Part shown: positions 23,701-32,507 of the stretch, piece after piece
How positions within the stretch are numbered: the stretch's first letter is position 1
How the letters are laid out: each line of letters starts with the position of its first letter
Assembly: GCF_963662255.1 (NCBI RefSeq)
Contig: NC_085080.1
Span: forward strand, 875,503 to 939,502
Direction of reading: 5' to 3'
DNA: 64,000 nucleotides
Source: Cinclus cinclus
Lineage: Eukaryota; Chordata; Aves; Passeriformes; Cinclidae
Position numbers and translations under genes: made by a program
Notes under the pieces: generated by a model
The model's database searches: none
What the model was told of the DNA's origin: nothing
What the model saw: only the letters and a program-made list of their open reading frames with translations

Positions 23701-24418
23701 TTTTCTGGATTTTTGGGAATCTCAGGATTTTTGGGAATTCTGGGAATTCCCAAAAGAAGTCCTTTGAAATCTGAATTTTGGCCATTTCCTCTGGGATTAT
23801 TTTAATGGAATTTTCTGGGGATTTTTTTTTTCCTGGATTTTTGGGAATTTTGGGATTTATGGAATTCCGGGAATTCCCAAAAAACCCAAACCCTTGAAAA
23901 TCTGAATTTTGGCCATTTCCTCTGGGATTATTTTTTATTTTAATATTTTTGGGGATTTTTTTTTTGGGGGGGGTGATTTCTTTGGGGTTTTTTTTTCCTG
24001 GATTTTTCGGGAATTTCGGAATTTTTTTGGAATTCCTGGAATTCCAGAAAAAATCCTTGAAAATCTGAATTTTGGCCATTTCCTCTGGGATTATTTTAAT
24101 GGAATTTTTTGGGGGGATTTTTTTTTTTTTTGGGGTGGGCGGGGGGTGATTTCTTTGGGGTTTTTTTTTTTTTTTTTCTGGATTTTTTGGGGGATTCCGG
24201 GAGTTTTACGGGAATTTTCTTTTTTTCGTGAATTTTTTTTTGTTTTTTTTTTTTTGTTTGTTTTTTTTTTTTGTTTTTGTTTTTTTTTTTTTTTTTTTTG
24301 GGGAATTTCGGGACCGGCGTTCGCAGGGTTCTGACGGAGCTGGTGTCGAAGATGAGGGACATGAGGATGGACAAGACGGAGCTGGGCTGCCTCAGGGCCA
24401 TCATCCTCTTCAACCCCG
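2496..24418 (+). CDS. RXRB: RXRB, retinoid X receptor beta (partial, seven internal exons)
   Basis: Nuclear receptor that binds 9-cis-retinoid-type ligands and is the shared heterodimer partner of RAR, TR, VDR, PPAR and LXR. Coding exons: 2496-2713, 6469-6619, 9533-9712, 12779-12933, 15978-16107, 18541-18673 and 24327-24418. All have AG/GT borders and compatible phases, and give 353 codons without a stop. Order seen: proline-rich A/B region, two C4 zinc fingers, hinge, then ligand-domain helices up to the LFNP motif. Beta rather than alpha or gamma is indicated by [51 protein letters not shown] and [20 protein letters not shown]. The first exon lies before the window. Exons for the rest of the ligand domain (helices 10-12, AF-2) are not found before the N gap. 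By comparison with the human protein (about 530 residues, from memory), about 100 C-terminal residues are missing. Exon numbers assume the human ten-exon layout. Confidence 0.94.
2735..3985. repeat. AAATATAATT 10-bp array with G-rich spacers (RXRB intron 2)
   Basis: Blocks of 4 to 12 copies of the 10-mer AAATATAATT are separated about every 100 bp by GGGGTTGGGGGAGGGGAAAT, giving some ten higher-order units. From about 3830 it decays to AAATAAAATG-like repeats. AT blocks alternate with possible G-quadruplex spacers. Confidence 0.93.
3985..5515. repeat. About 20-bp AAAAAATGGGGATTTTGGG array (RXRB intron 2)
   Basis: Roughly 75 units varying only in the length of the A and G runs. It reads open in several frames on both strands, but the translations are pure repeats of GDFGKK or FPKSPF type. 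Confidence 0.95.
5540..6412. repeat. 22-bp GGAATTCC array and C21 run (RXRB intron 2)
   Basis: About 38 units of GTTGAGTTTCCC plus ATGGAATTCC, with C/T changes in the CATGG part. It ends in 21 consecutive C at 6392-6412, some 55 bases before the exon 3 acceptor. Confidence 0.95.
6469..6619 (+). CDS. RXRB: RXRB exon 3: end of A/B region and first half of zinc finger 1
   Basis: Acceptor AG at 6467-6468 after a C-rich tract; donor GTGAGG at 6620. It reads [19 protein letters not shown], then a proline-rich linker, then [13 protein letters not shown]. It supplies the first two zinc-ligand cysteines (C-A-I-C) of finger 1 and leaves one base of a split Gly codon, the conserved RXR intron position inside the finger. 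Confidence 0.95.
6655..7252. repeat. 21-bp GGGGATGGGAATTGGGGATT array (RXRB intron 3)
   Basis: About 28 G-rich units starting 35 bases after the exon 3 donor. The runs of three to five G at short spacing on the sense strand favour G-quadruplexes in the pre-mRNA. Confidence 0.95.
7256..9505. repeat. 54-bp array duplicated as a block with the edge of exon 4 (RXRB intron 3)
   Basis: The unit contains GGGTGGATTTTTCTCAATTC, TGGCTCGATTTTCGCTCTGA and TTTTTGTCATTTTC. The opening segment with TTGATTTTTGTGCC at 7274 recurs at 8426, and the exon 4 acceptor region at 8257 recurs at 9531. So a block of about 1.2 kb has been tandemly duplicated, with later unit-number change in the second copy. Confidence 0.92.
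8259..8290 (+). pseudogene. Partial duplicate of RXRB DNA-binding exon 4 with intact acceptor
   Basis: A truncated copy of the exon at 9533. The upstream block from the repeat through the CAG acceptor (about 8205-8258) is nearly identical to that before the true exon. The first 32 exon bases also match and encode [11 protein letters not shown]. After 8290 it diverges: Phe-Cys-Arg-Glu-Leu-Trp replaces the second P-box cysteine region, and the frame meets a stop near 8363. It cannot form a zinc finger. It looks like the captured 5' edge of the exon in a segmental tandem duplication of about 1.2 kb inside intron 3. Confidence 0.88.
9533..9712 (+). CDS. RXRB: RXRB exon 4: DNA-binding domain core
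   Basis: Acceptor AG at 9531-9532; donor GTGGGA at 9713. It encodes the remaining six of the eight zinc ligands. The P-box CEGCKG, which sets half-site recognition, is intact, followed by [14 protein letters not shown], the D-box segment [26 protein letters not shown] and the start of the C-terminal extension. Compared with human RXRB, HYGVYS is HYGVSS (Tyr to Ser) and the second-finger loop has RE in place of KD. Splitting one base of Ala at the 3' end matches the usual RXR intron position. Confidence 0.97.
9713..10755. repeat. GGGACTGGGATGAACTGGGA array with about 190-bp higher-order unit (RXRB intron 4)
   Basis: The 10 to 16-bp repeats start directly at the exon 4 donor. A block with ATCTGATTTTCGGGGGTGAA and ATAGCGAGGGGATGGGGGTT returns about every 190 bp, five times. 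Confidence 0.93.
10756..12715. repeat. 2-kb pyrimidine-rich array (RXRB intron 4)
   Basis: Units such as TTTCCTCCATTTTTCATCAT and TTTCCTCCCCATTTTTCCTC with almost no G on the plus strand. The boundary with the G-rich repeat before it, near 10756, is a sharp strand switch. It has long artefactual frames of [10 protein letters not shown] type. Confidence 0.93.
12779..12933 (+). CDS. RXRB: RXRB exon 5: hinge and start of ligand-binding domain
   Basis: Acceptor AG at 12777-12778; donor GTGAGT at 12934. It reads [19 protein letters not shown], a variable stretch, then [19 protein letters not shown] and an acidic, Gly-rich tail. [16 protein letters not shown] is the RXR helix-1 signature. The variable section differs in length and sequence from mammalian RXRB, as expected for the hinge. 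It ends in phase 0. Confidence 0.95.
12985..14690. repeat. GGGGATTTTTT array (RXRB intron 5)
   Basis: 10 to 12-bp units, with occasional GGGATTTTTATGGG variants and larger unit repeats of 50 to 150 bp. It begins after an A-rich run at 12975-13010. The form G4-A-T6 resembles telomere-like G/T repeats only superficially. Confidence 0.93.
14720..15960. repeat. About 172-bp array built from the exon 6 acceptor region (RXRB intron 5)
   Basis: Seven units, marked by CAATTTACCCC at about 14909, 15087, 15253, 15435, 15607 (variant), 15785 and 15950. The last unit runs straight into the true acceptor (CGCCCCGAATTCAG). Units at about 15450 and 15798 also read AAATTCAG, so they carry acceptor-like AG copies. 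Each unit also has GGGAATTCCGGG and a run of G. Confidence 0.92.
15978..16107 (+). CDS. RXRB: RXRB exon 6: ligand-binding domain helices 3-5
   Basis: Acceptor AG at 15976-15977; donor GTGCGA at 16108. It encodes [20 protein letters not shown], then EWAKRVPHF and [13 protein letters not shown]. This contains the nuclear-receptor ligand-domain signature (helix 3 to helix 4, with the lysine and the DDQ..LL pattern that form the coactivator groove). One change from human is KRI to KRV. The intron before it ends in a repeat made of this acceptor region (see the array at 14720-15960). Confidence 0.97.
16190..17720. repeat. GGGGATTTTTT and GGGAATTTTGGG arrays (RXRB intron 6)
   Basis: Much like the array in intron 5 up to about 17060, then looser GGGAATTCTGGGAGGGAATT units. 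Sense-strand G-rich throughout, with no gene. Confidence 0.92.
17820..18530. repeat. 174-bp array carrying the first bases of exon 7 (RXRB intron 6)
   Basis: Four units with TGGAACGAGCTCCT (or TGGAATGAGCTCCT) at 17843, 18017, 18191 and 18365. The true exon has TGGAACGAGCTGCT at 18543, in the same register. The preceding CTCCCGAAAATTCC also matches the sequence before the true acceptor, but the repeat copies lack the CAGGC acceptor. Confidence 0.9.
18541..18673 (+). CDS. RXRB: RXRB exon 7: ligand-binding domain helices 5-7
   Basis: Acceptor AG at 18539-18540; donor GTGCCG at 18674. It encodes [20 protein letters not shown], then [18 protein letters not shown] and VGAIFDR. The Arg in SFSHRS is the residue known in RXRs to pair with the retinoid carboxylate. 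SIAVKD resembles RXRA more than human RXRB (SIDVRD), and HRTSAH replaces HRNSAH. The first bases of this exon are echoed four times in the intron just upstream. Confidence 0.97.
18690..20875. repeat. 15-bp GGGTGTGGTTTATTT minisatellite (RXRB intron 7)
   Basis: 2.2 kb, about 140 units, starting 20 bases after the exon 7 donor. Variation is limited to TGTGG/TTTGG and to TTT/TTTT; longer blocks of several hundred bp are themselves repeated. Most units contain TGTGGTTT, the RUNX core site. Confidence 0.96.
20880..21875. repeat. TTTTA pentanucleotide array (RXRB intron 7)
   Basis: A kilobase of TTTTA repeats with scattered TTTCA, TTGTA and TTTAA variants. It probably grew out of the TTTATTT part of the preceding minisatellite. 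Confidence 0.95.
21876..22240. repeat. T-rich then A/C-rich low-complexity stretch (RXRB intron 7)
   Basis: Three GTGGGGGG-T-rich units (21895-21990) followed by 230 bases of AAAAAAC repeats. No gene seen. Confidence 0.85.
22242..23640. repeat. About 190-bp array with seven perfect TGCTGAGTCAGC palindromes (RXRB intron 7)
   Basis: The MARE core TGCTGAGTCAGC is at 22242, 22571, 22761, 22948, 23139, 23333 and 23493; the copy at 22571 is the full 13-mer ending in A. Other unit landmarks are GGGAATTCCC (a palindromic kappaB match), GGGGATTCCTGGAT, and TTCCGTTCGGATTCGCCCAA. Spacing is mostly 160 to 194 bp. Confidence 0.92.
23641..24310. repeat. About 150-bp array, TGAATTTTGGCCATTTCCTC (RXRB intron 7)
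   Basis: Three to four units with CTCTGGGATTATTTTAATGG, long T runs and GGGAATTCC pieces. It passes into a long T/G run that forms the exon 8 pyrimidine tract. Confidence 0.85.
24327..24418 (+). CDS. RXRB: RXRB exon 8: ligand-binding domain helices 7-9 (last exon found)
   Basis: Acceptor AG at 24325-24326; donor GTGGGG at 24419. It encodes [20 protein letters not shown] and [10 protein letters not shown], the RXR tetramer/dimer-region helices, ending with one base of the Asp codon expected next. RXRA has DMQMDK and RAIVLFNP, so this exon supports the beta type. No continuation (KGLSNP, helix 10/11 or AF-2) can be seen in the 6.7 kb before the N gap. Confidence 0.96.
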
Positions 24419-27400
24419 GTGGGGAGGAGGAGGAGGAGGAGGAGGAGGAAAAAAAAAAAACGGGGGGGGAGAAAAAAAAAAAAACCGGGAAATTTAATAA
24501 TGGGAGAAAAAAAACGGGGGGGAAAAGAAAACGGGAAAAATTAATAAAGGGGGGGAAAAAAACAAACGGGGGGAGAAGAGAAAAAACAAAAAAAAGGGAA
24601 AATTAAATAACGGGGGCAAAAAAACAAACGGGGTGAGAAAAAAAACGGGAAAAATTAATAAAGGGGGGAAAAAAACAAACGGGGGGAAAAAACAAACGGG
24701 GGGAGAAAAAAACGGGAAAAATTAATAAAGGGGGGGGAAAAAAACGGGGGGAAAAAAACGGGGGGAGAAGAGAAAAAAACAAAAAAACGGGAAAATTTAA
24801 TAACGGGGGCAAAAAAACAAACGGGGGGAGAAAAAAAACGGGAAAAATTAATAAAGGGGGGAAAAAAACAAACGGGGGGAAAAACAAACGGGGGGAAAAA
24901 AACCGGGAAAAATTAATAAAGGGGGGAAAAAAACGGGAAAATTAAAAAGGGGGGAAAAAAAAACAAACGGGGGGAGAAGAGAAAAAACAAAAAAACGGGA
25001 AAATTTAATAACGGGGGCAAAAAAAAACGGGGGGAGAAAAAAAAAGGGAAAAATTAATAACGGGGGGGAAAAAAAACAAACGGGGGGAAAAAAACAAACG
25101 GGGGGAGAAAAAAAACGGGAAAAATTAATAAAGGGGGGAAAAAAACGGAAAAAAACGGGGGAAAAAACCGGGAAAATTTAATAATGGGGGGGGGAAAAAA
25201 CGGGGGGAAAAAACGGGGAAAGAAATGGGGGGAAAAAAGCGGGAAAATTTAATAACGGGGGGGAAAAAAAAGGGGAAAAAAACGGGAGAAAACCAGAAAA
25301 GAAACGGGAAAGAAACTGGAAAAAACGGGAGAAAAACGGAAAAATTTAATAACGGGGGAAAAAAAACGGGGGGAAAAAAACAAACAGGGGGAGAAAAAAA
25401 CAAACGGGGAGAAAAAAACAAACGGGGGGAGAAAAAACGGGGGAAAAAGAAGGGGGAAAAAAAGGGGAAAATTTAATAAAGGGGGGAAATAAACGGGAAA
25501 AAAACGAGAGAAAAACGGGAAAATTTATTAATGGGGGGAAAAAACGGGGGGAAAAAACGGGAAAATTTAATAACGGGGGGAAAAAACCAAACGGGGGGAA
25601 AGAAAAAACAAACGGGGGGGAGAAGAGAAAAAGGGGGGAGAAAAAAAACGGGAAAATTTAACAATGGGGGGGAAAAAAGGGGGAAAAAAACAGGAAAAAA
25701 ACCGAGAAAATTTAATAACGGGGGGAAAAAAAACGGGGAAAAAAAACAACCGGGGGGAAAAAAAACAAACGGGAAAATTTAATAACGGGGAGGAAGAAAC
25801 GGGGAAAAAACCGGGGGAAATAAGCGGGAAAATTTAATAACGGGGAAAAAAACGGAGGGAAAAACGGGGGAAAAAAAACGGGAAAATTTAATAACGGGGG
25901 GGAAAAAACGGGGAAAATTTAATAACGGGGGGGAAAAAACGGGGGGGGGAGAAGAGAAAAAAACAAACCGGAAAATTTAATAACGGGGGGGAAAAAAACG
26001 GGGGGGAAAAAAACGGGGAAAAAAGGGAGAAAAACGGGAGAATAACGGGGAAAAACCGGGAAAATTTAATAACGGGGGGGAAAAAAGGGGGAAAAAAGGG
26101 AAAAAAACGGGAGAATAACGGGGGGGAAAAAACGGGGGAAAAAACAGGGAAAATTTAATAACGGGGGAAAAAAAAAGAAACGCGGGGGGGAAAAAACGGG
26201 AAAATTTAATAACGGGGGGAAAAAAACGGGAAAAAGAAAAAAAACGGGAGGAAAACGGGAAAAAACCGGGAAAAAACCGGGAAAATTTAATAACGGGTGA
26301 AAAAACGGGGAAAAAACGGGGGAACAAAAAAAACGGGGAAAAAAGAGGGGGGGAAAAAACGGAAAATTTAATAACGGGGGGGGGGGGGGAAGAAACGGGG
26401 GGAGAAAAAATCGGGAAAATTTAATAACAGGGAAAAAAACGGGGAAAAAACGGGAAAATTTATTAATGGGGGGGAAAAAAAAGAAACGGGGGGGAGAAGA
26501 GAAAAAAAAAACGGGAAAATTTAATAACGGGAAAAAAAACGGGGAAAAAACGGGGAAAAAACCGGGAGAATTTAATAATGGGGGGGGGAAAAAACGGGGG
26601 GGAAAAAAAACAAACGGGGAAAAAAAACGGGGGGGAGAAGAGAAAAACGGGGGGAGAAAAAAAACGGGAAAATTTAATAACGGGGGAGAAAAAAAACGGG
26701 AAAAAAACCGGGAAAATTTAATAACGGGGGGAGAAAAAAAGCAACCGGGGGGAAAAAAAACAAAAGGGAAAATTTAATAACGGGGGGGAAAAAACGGGGA
26801 AAAAAACGGGGAAAAAACGGGGGAAAAAAAACGGGGGAAAAAGCGGGAAAATTTAATAACGGGGGAAAAAAACGGAGCGAAAAACGGGGAAAAAAACGGG
26901 AAAATTTAATAACGGGGGGGAGAAAAACGGGGAAAATTTAATAACGAGGAAAAAAAAGGGGGAAAAGAAACCGGGAAAAAACCGGGAAAATTTAATAACG
27001 GGGGGGGGGGAAATGGGGGGAGAAGAGAAACAACAAACGTGGGGAGAAAAAACCGGGAAAATTTAATAACGGGGGGAAAAAAAACAAACGGGGGGGAAAA
27101 AAGCCGGGAAAATTTAATAACGGGGGAAAAAAAATGGGAAAAAGGAAAAAAACGGGGAAAACCGGGAAAATTTAATAACGGGGGGAAAAAAACGGGGGGG
27201 GAAAGAAACGGGGAAAAAAGGGAAAAAAACGGGAGAATAACGGGGAAAAACCGGGAAAATTTAATAACGGGGGGAAAAAAGGGGTAAAAAAACGGGGGAA
27301 AAAACGGGGGAAAAAACAGGGAAAATTTAATAACGGGGGGGAAAAAAAAGAAACGCGGGGGGAAAAAAACGGGAAAATTTAATAACGGGGAAAAAAAACG

Positions 27401-30400
27401 GGGGGGGTGAGCGGGAAAAACGGGAAAAAAACGGGAAAAACCGGGAAAATTTAATAACGGGGGAAAAAAAACGGGGGAAAAAAATGGGGGGGGGAAAACG
27501 GGGAAAAAACCGGGAAAATTTAGTAATGGTGGGGGGGGAAAAAAAGGGGAAAAAAACGGGAGAAAACCAGAAAAGAAACGGGAAAAAACGGGAGAAAAAC
27601 GGAAAAATTTAATAACGGGGGAAAAAAAATGGGGGGAGAAAAACGGGGGAAAAAAAACAAACAGGGGGAGAAAAAAAAAACGGGGGGAGAAAAAATGGGG
27701 GAAAAAGAAGGGGGAAAAAAAGGAAAATTTAATAAAGGGGGGAAATAAACGGGAAAAAAACGAGAGAAAAACGGGAAAATTTATTAATGGGGGGAAAAAA
27801 ACGGGGGGGAGAAGAAAAAAAAACCGGGAAAATTTAATAACGGGAAAAAAACGGGGAAAAGACGGGAAAATTTAATAACGGGGGGGAAAAAAAACAAACG
27901 GGGAAAAAAAAACCAAACGGGGGGGAGAAGAGAAAAACGGGGGGAGAAAAAAAACGGGAAAATTTAATAACGGGGGGGAAAAAAACGGGAAAAAAAGGGG
28001 GAAAAAAGCAGGAAAAAAAACGGGAAAATTTAATAACAGGGGGAAAAAATCGGGGAAAAATAACAACCGGGGGGAAAAAAAACAAAAGGGAAAATTTAAT
28101 AACGGGGGGGAAAAAACGGGAAAAAAAACGGGGGAAAAAAAACGGGGGAAAAAGCGGGAAAATTTAATAACGGGGGAAAAAAACGGAGCGAAAAACGGGG
28201 AAAAAAACGGGGGAAAAAACCGGGAAAATTTAATAACGGGGGAAAAAAACAAACGGGGGGGGGGAGAAGAGAAAAAAACAAACGGGAAAATTTAATAACG
28301 GGGGGGAAAAAACCGGGGAAAATTTAATAACGGGGAAAAAAAAGGGGGAAAAAAAAACGGGAAAAAAACGGGAAAATTTAATAACGGGGGGGGGAGGGGG
28401 AGAAACGGGGGGGGGGGGGGGGAATGGGGGGAGAAGAGAAACAACAAACGTGGGGAGAAAAAAACGGGAAAATTTAATAACGGGGGGGAAAAAAAACAAC
28501 CGGGGGGGAAAAAAAACGGGAAAATTTAATAACGGGGGAAAAAAATGGGAAAAAGGAAAAAAACGGGAAAACCCGGGAAAATTTAATAAAGGGAGAAAAA
28601 AAACGGGGAAAAAATGGAAAATTTAATAACGGGGGGGGGGGGGGGGGGGGAAGAAACGGGGGGCGAAAAAAACGGGAAAATTTAATAACGGGGGAGAAAA
28701 AACGGGGGGAAAAAACGGGGAAAAAACCGGGAAAATTTAATAACGGGGGAAAAAAAAGGGAAAAAACCGGGCGAATATCGGGGAAAAACCGGGAAAAAGC
28801 GGGGAAAATTTAATAACGGGGAAAACGGGGGGGAGAGCGGGAAAAACGGGAAAAACCGGGAAAATTTAATAACGGGGGGGAAAAAACGGGGGAAAAAAAC
28901 GGGGGAAAAAAACGGGGAAAAAACCGGGAAAATTTAATAATGGGAGGGGAAAAAAAAGAAACGGGAGGAGAAAAAAAACGGGAAAAAAAGGGAAAAAAAC
29001 GGGAGAATAACGGGGAAAAACCGGGAAAAAACGGGAAAATTTAATAACGGGGAAAAAAAACGGGGGGGTGAGAGGGAAAAACGGGAAAAAAACGGGAAAA
29101 ACCGGGAAAATCTAATAACGGGGGAAAAAAACGGGAAAAAAGGGAGGAAAACGGGGAAAAACGGGGGTGGGAGGGGGAAAAACGGGAAAAAACCGGGAAA
29201 ATTTAATAACGGGGGAAAAAAAAAGGGGAAAAAAACGGGGGGAAAACCGGGATAAAAAACGGAGGGGGGGAAAACGGGGAAAAAAACCGTGAAAATTTAA
29301 TAACGGGGGGAGAAAAAAAAAGGGGGAAAAATTAATAACGGGAGAAAAAAAAGGGAAAAAAACGGGGAAAAAAACCGGGAAAATTTAGTAATGGTGGGGG
29401 GGGAAAAAACGGGGAAAAAAACGGGAGAAAACCAGAAAAGAAACGGGAAAAAACGGGAGAAAAACGGAAAAATTTAATAACGGGGGGAAAAAAAATGGGG
29501 GGAGAAAAACGGGGGAAAAAAAACAAACAGGGGGAGAAAAAAAAAAACAAACGGGAGGAGAAAAAACGGGGGAAAAAGAAGGGGGAAAAAAAGGGGAAAA
29601 TTTAATAAAGGGGGGAAATAAACGGGAAAAAAACGAGAGAAAAACGGGAAAATTTATTAATGGGGGGGAAAAAACGGGGGGAAAAACCGGGAAAATTTAA
29701 TAACGGGGGGAAAAAAACGGGGGGGGGAGAAGAGAAAAAAACAAACGGGAAAATTTAATAACGGGGGGGAAAAAACGGGGGGGGAAAAAAAACGGGGAAA
29801 AAAGGGAAAAAACCGGGAGAATAACGGGGGGGAAAAACGGGGGAAAAAACAGGGAAAATTTAATAACGGGGGAAAAAAAAAGAAACGCGGGAGGAAAAAA
29901 AACGGGAAAATTTAATAACGGGGGGAAAAAAACGGGAAAAAAAGGAAAAAAAACGGGAGGAAAACGGGAAAAAACCGGGGAAAAATCGGGAAAATTTAAT
30001 AACGGGGGAAAAAACGGGGAAAAAACGGGGGAACAAAAAAAACGGGGAAAAACGGAAAATTTAATAACGGGGGGGGGGGGGGGGAAGAAACGGGGGGAGA
30101 AAAAACGGGAAAATTTAATAACGGGGGAAAAAAAACGGAAAAAAGGGATAAAAACGGGGAAAAACGGGGGAAATTTAATAACAGGGGAAAAAAACGGGGG
30201 AAAAAAACGGGGGAAAAACCGGGATAAAAAACGGGGAAAAAAACAGGGAAAATTTAATAACGGGGGAAAAAAAGGGAGAAAAACGGGGAAAAAACGGGGA
30301 AAAAACCGGGAAAATTTAATAACGGGGGAAAAAATAAGCGGGGAAAAAAGCGGGGGGGGAAAAAAACAGGGAAAAAATGGAAAATTGAATAACGGGGGGT

Positions 30401-31078
30401 GGGGGGGGAAAGAAACGGGGGGAGAAAAAAACGGGAAAATTTAATAACGGGGGAAAAAAAACGGGAAAAAACGGGGGGAAAAAACGGGGAAAAAACCGGG
30501 AAAATTTAATAACGGGGGAAAAAAAACGGGAAAAAGGGATAAAAACGGGGAAAAAACGGGAAAATTTAATAACGGGGGAAAAAAACAGGGGAAAAAAACG
30601 GGGGAAAAACCGGGATAAAAAACGGGGGGGGAAAAACGGGGAAAAAAACAGGGAAAATTTAATAACGGGGGAAAAAAAAGGGAGAAAAACGGGGAAAAAA
30701 CCGGGGAAAAAACCGGGAAAATTTAATAACGGGGGAAAAAATAAGCGGGGAAAAAAGCGGGGGGGAAAAAAACAGGGAAAAAATGGAAAATTGAATAACG
30801 GGGGGTGGGGGGGGAAAGAAACGGGGGGAGAAAAAAACGGGAAAATTTAATAACGGGGGAAAAAAAACGGGAAAAAACGGGGGGAAAAAACGGGGAAAAA
30901 CCGGGAAAATTTAATAACGGGGGAAAAAAAACGGGAAAAAACCGGGAGAATATCGGGGAAAAACCGGGAAAAACCGGGAAAATTTAATAACGGGGAAAAC
31001 GGGGGGGAGAGCGGGAAAAACGGGAAAAACCGGGAAAATTTAATAACGGGGGAAAAAAAAGGGGGAAAAAAACGGGGG
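24419..31078. repeat. 6.7-kb purine-rich GGGGGAAAAAACGGGAAAAT array (after RXRB exon 8)
   Basis: Starts with GGA trinucleotides after the exon 8 donor, then units of 25 to 60 bp. Each contains AAAATTTAATAACGGGG followed by stretches of G and A with CG dinucleotides. T occurs almost only in the TTTAAT motif. Larger blocks of several hundred bp recur (for example near 26250, 29950 and 30000). No exon is visible on either strand. The array is cut by the N gap. Confidence 0.95.
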
Positions 31079-31278
31079 NNNNNNNNNNNNNNNNNNNNNN
31101 NNNNNNNNNNNNNNNNNNNNNNNNNNNNNNNNNNNNNNNNNNNNNNNNNNNNNNNNNNNNNNNNNNNNNNNNNNNNNNNNNNNNNNNNNNNNNNNNNNNN
31201 NNNNNNNNNNNNNNNNNNNNNNNNNNNNNNNNNNNNNNNNNNNNNNNNNNNNNNNNNNNNNNNNNNNNNNNNNNNNNN
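31079..31278. other. Assembly gap (200 N)
   Basis: Exactly 200 unknown bases between two unrelated tandem arrays. RXRB (rightward) and VPS52 (leftward) both lose their 3' parts into it. The round size suggests a scaffolding placeholder of unknown true length. Confidence 0.97.
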
Positions 31279-31940
31279 GGGGTGATGGATGGGGGGGGGG
31301 ATTGGGGGTGTGGGGTGATTGATGAGGGGGGGTGGGGTGATTGATGGGGGTGGGGTGATTGATGGGGGTGGGGTGGGATTGGGGGGGTAGGGTAATTGAT
31401 GGGGGTGGGGTGGGGTGATTGATGGGGGGGTGGGGTGATGGATGGGGGGGGGGATTGGGGGTGTGGGGTGATTGATGAGGGGGGGTGGGGTGATGGATGG
31501 GGGGGTGGGGTGATTGATGGGGGTGGGGTGGGATTGGGGGGTAGGGTAATTGATGGGGGTGGGGTGGGGTGATTGATGGGGGGGTGGGGTGATGGATGGG
31601 GGGGGGGATTGGGGGTGTGGGGTGATTGATGAGGGGGGGTGGGGTGATGGATGGGGGGGTGGGGTGATTGATGGGGGTGGGGGGGGTGATTGATGGGAAT
31701 GGGGAGAGTGAGGAGGGGTGGGGCAATTGATGGGGGTGGGGAGAGTGGGGGGAGGGTGGGGTAATTGATGGGGGTGGGGCGGTGGGGGAGGGGTGGGGTA
31801 ATTGATGGGGGTGGGGGGGTGGAGGAGGGGTGGGGTAATTGGGGGTGGGGAGAGTGGGGGGAGGGGTGGGGTAATTGATGGGGATTGGGGGGGTGGGGAG
31901 AGTGGGGGGAGGTGGGGGGCGGGGTGGTGGTGGGGATTGG
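31279..31940. repeat. GGGGTGATTGATGGGGGTGG array (right of gap)
   Basis: G-rich units of 20 to 35 bp with a 150-bp higher-order unit repeated about three times. It is unrelated to the array on the left of the gap. Confidence 0.93.
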
Positions 31941-32390
31941 TGGGGGATTTTTGGGGATTTTTTGGGGATTTTTTAAGGATTTTTTTGAGGATTTTTTGGG
32001 GATTTTTTTCAGGATTTTTTAGGAATTTTTGGGGGATTTTTGGGGAAATTTTTGGGGATTTTTGGGGGATTTTTTCAGGATTTTTTGGGGATTTTTTGAA
32101 AATTTTTTGAGGATTTTTTTGGGGATTTTTTGGGGATTTTTTGAGGATTTTTTTGAGGATTTTTTGAGGATTTTTTTTGGGATTTTTAGGGAATTTTTGG
32201 GGGATTTTTTGGGAATTTTTTGCGGATTTCCTGGTGATTTTTTGTTGATTTTTCGTTGATTTTTCGTTGATTTTTCCGCGATTTTTTTGGGGAATTTTTC
32301 CCGAATTTCCGGGAATTTTTGGGGGGATTTTTCGGGAACTGTTGTGGAATTTTTCGGGAACGTTTGGGGCCGTTTTTTTTGGGAATTTTT
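31941..32390. repeat. GGGGATTTTTT-type repeats (VPS52 intron 8)
   Basis: Same kind of sequence as the RXRB introns, on the opposite strand relative to VPS52. It degrades to GTTGATTTTTC units near 32260. Confidence 0.88.
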
Positions 32391-32406
32391 GGGGAGCCGA
32401 TCCTAC

Positions 32407-32507
32407 CTGTACTTGAGCAGGGAGTCCTGCGGGATCTGGTAATTGGTCATGGGCTTCCGGAAGGAGAAAACCTTGTGCAGCACAAACTCCCGGATCTTCG
32501 CCACCGC
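32407..32507 (-). CDS. VPS52: VPS52 exon 8 (last exon found)
   Basis: Encodes AVAKIREFVLHKVFSFRKPM and TNYQIPQDSLLKY plus two bases of Arg; donor GTAGGA. The acceptor GGCGGCAG lies only about five bases from a 10-bp minisatellite in the intron, whose units read TTCTTACTGG in the sense strand and must act as the pyrimidine tract. The next expected segment (FFYQFLL in human) is not found at lower coordinates. Confidence 0.95.
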
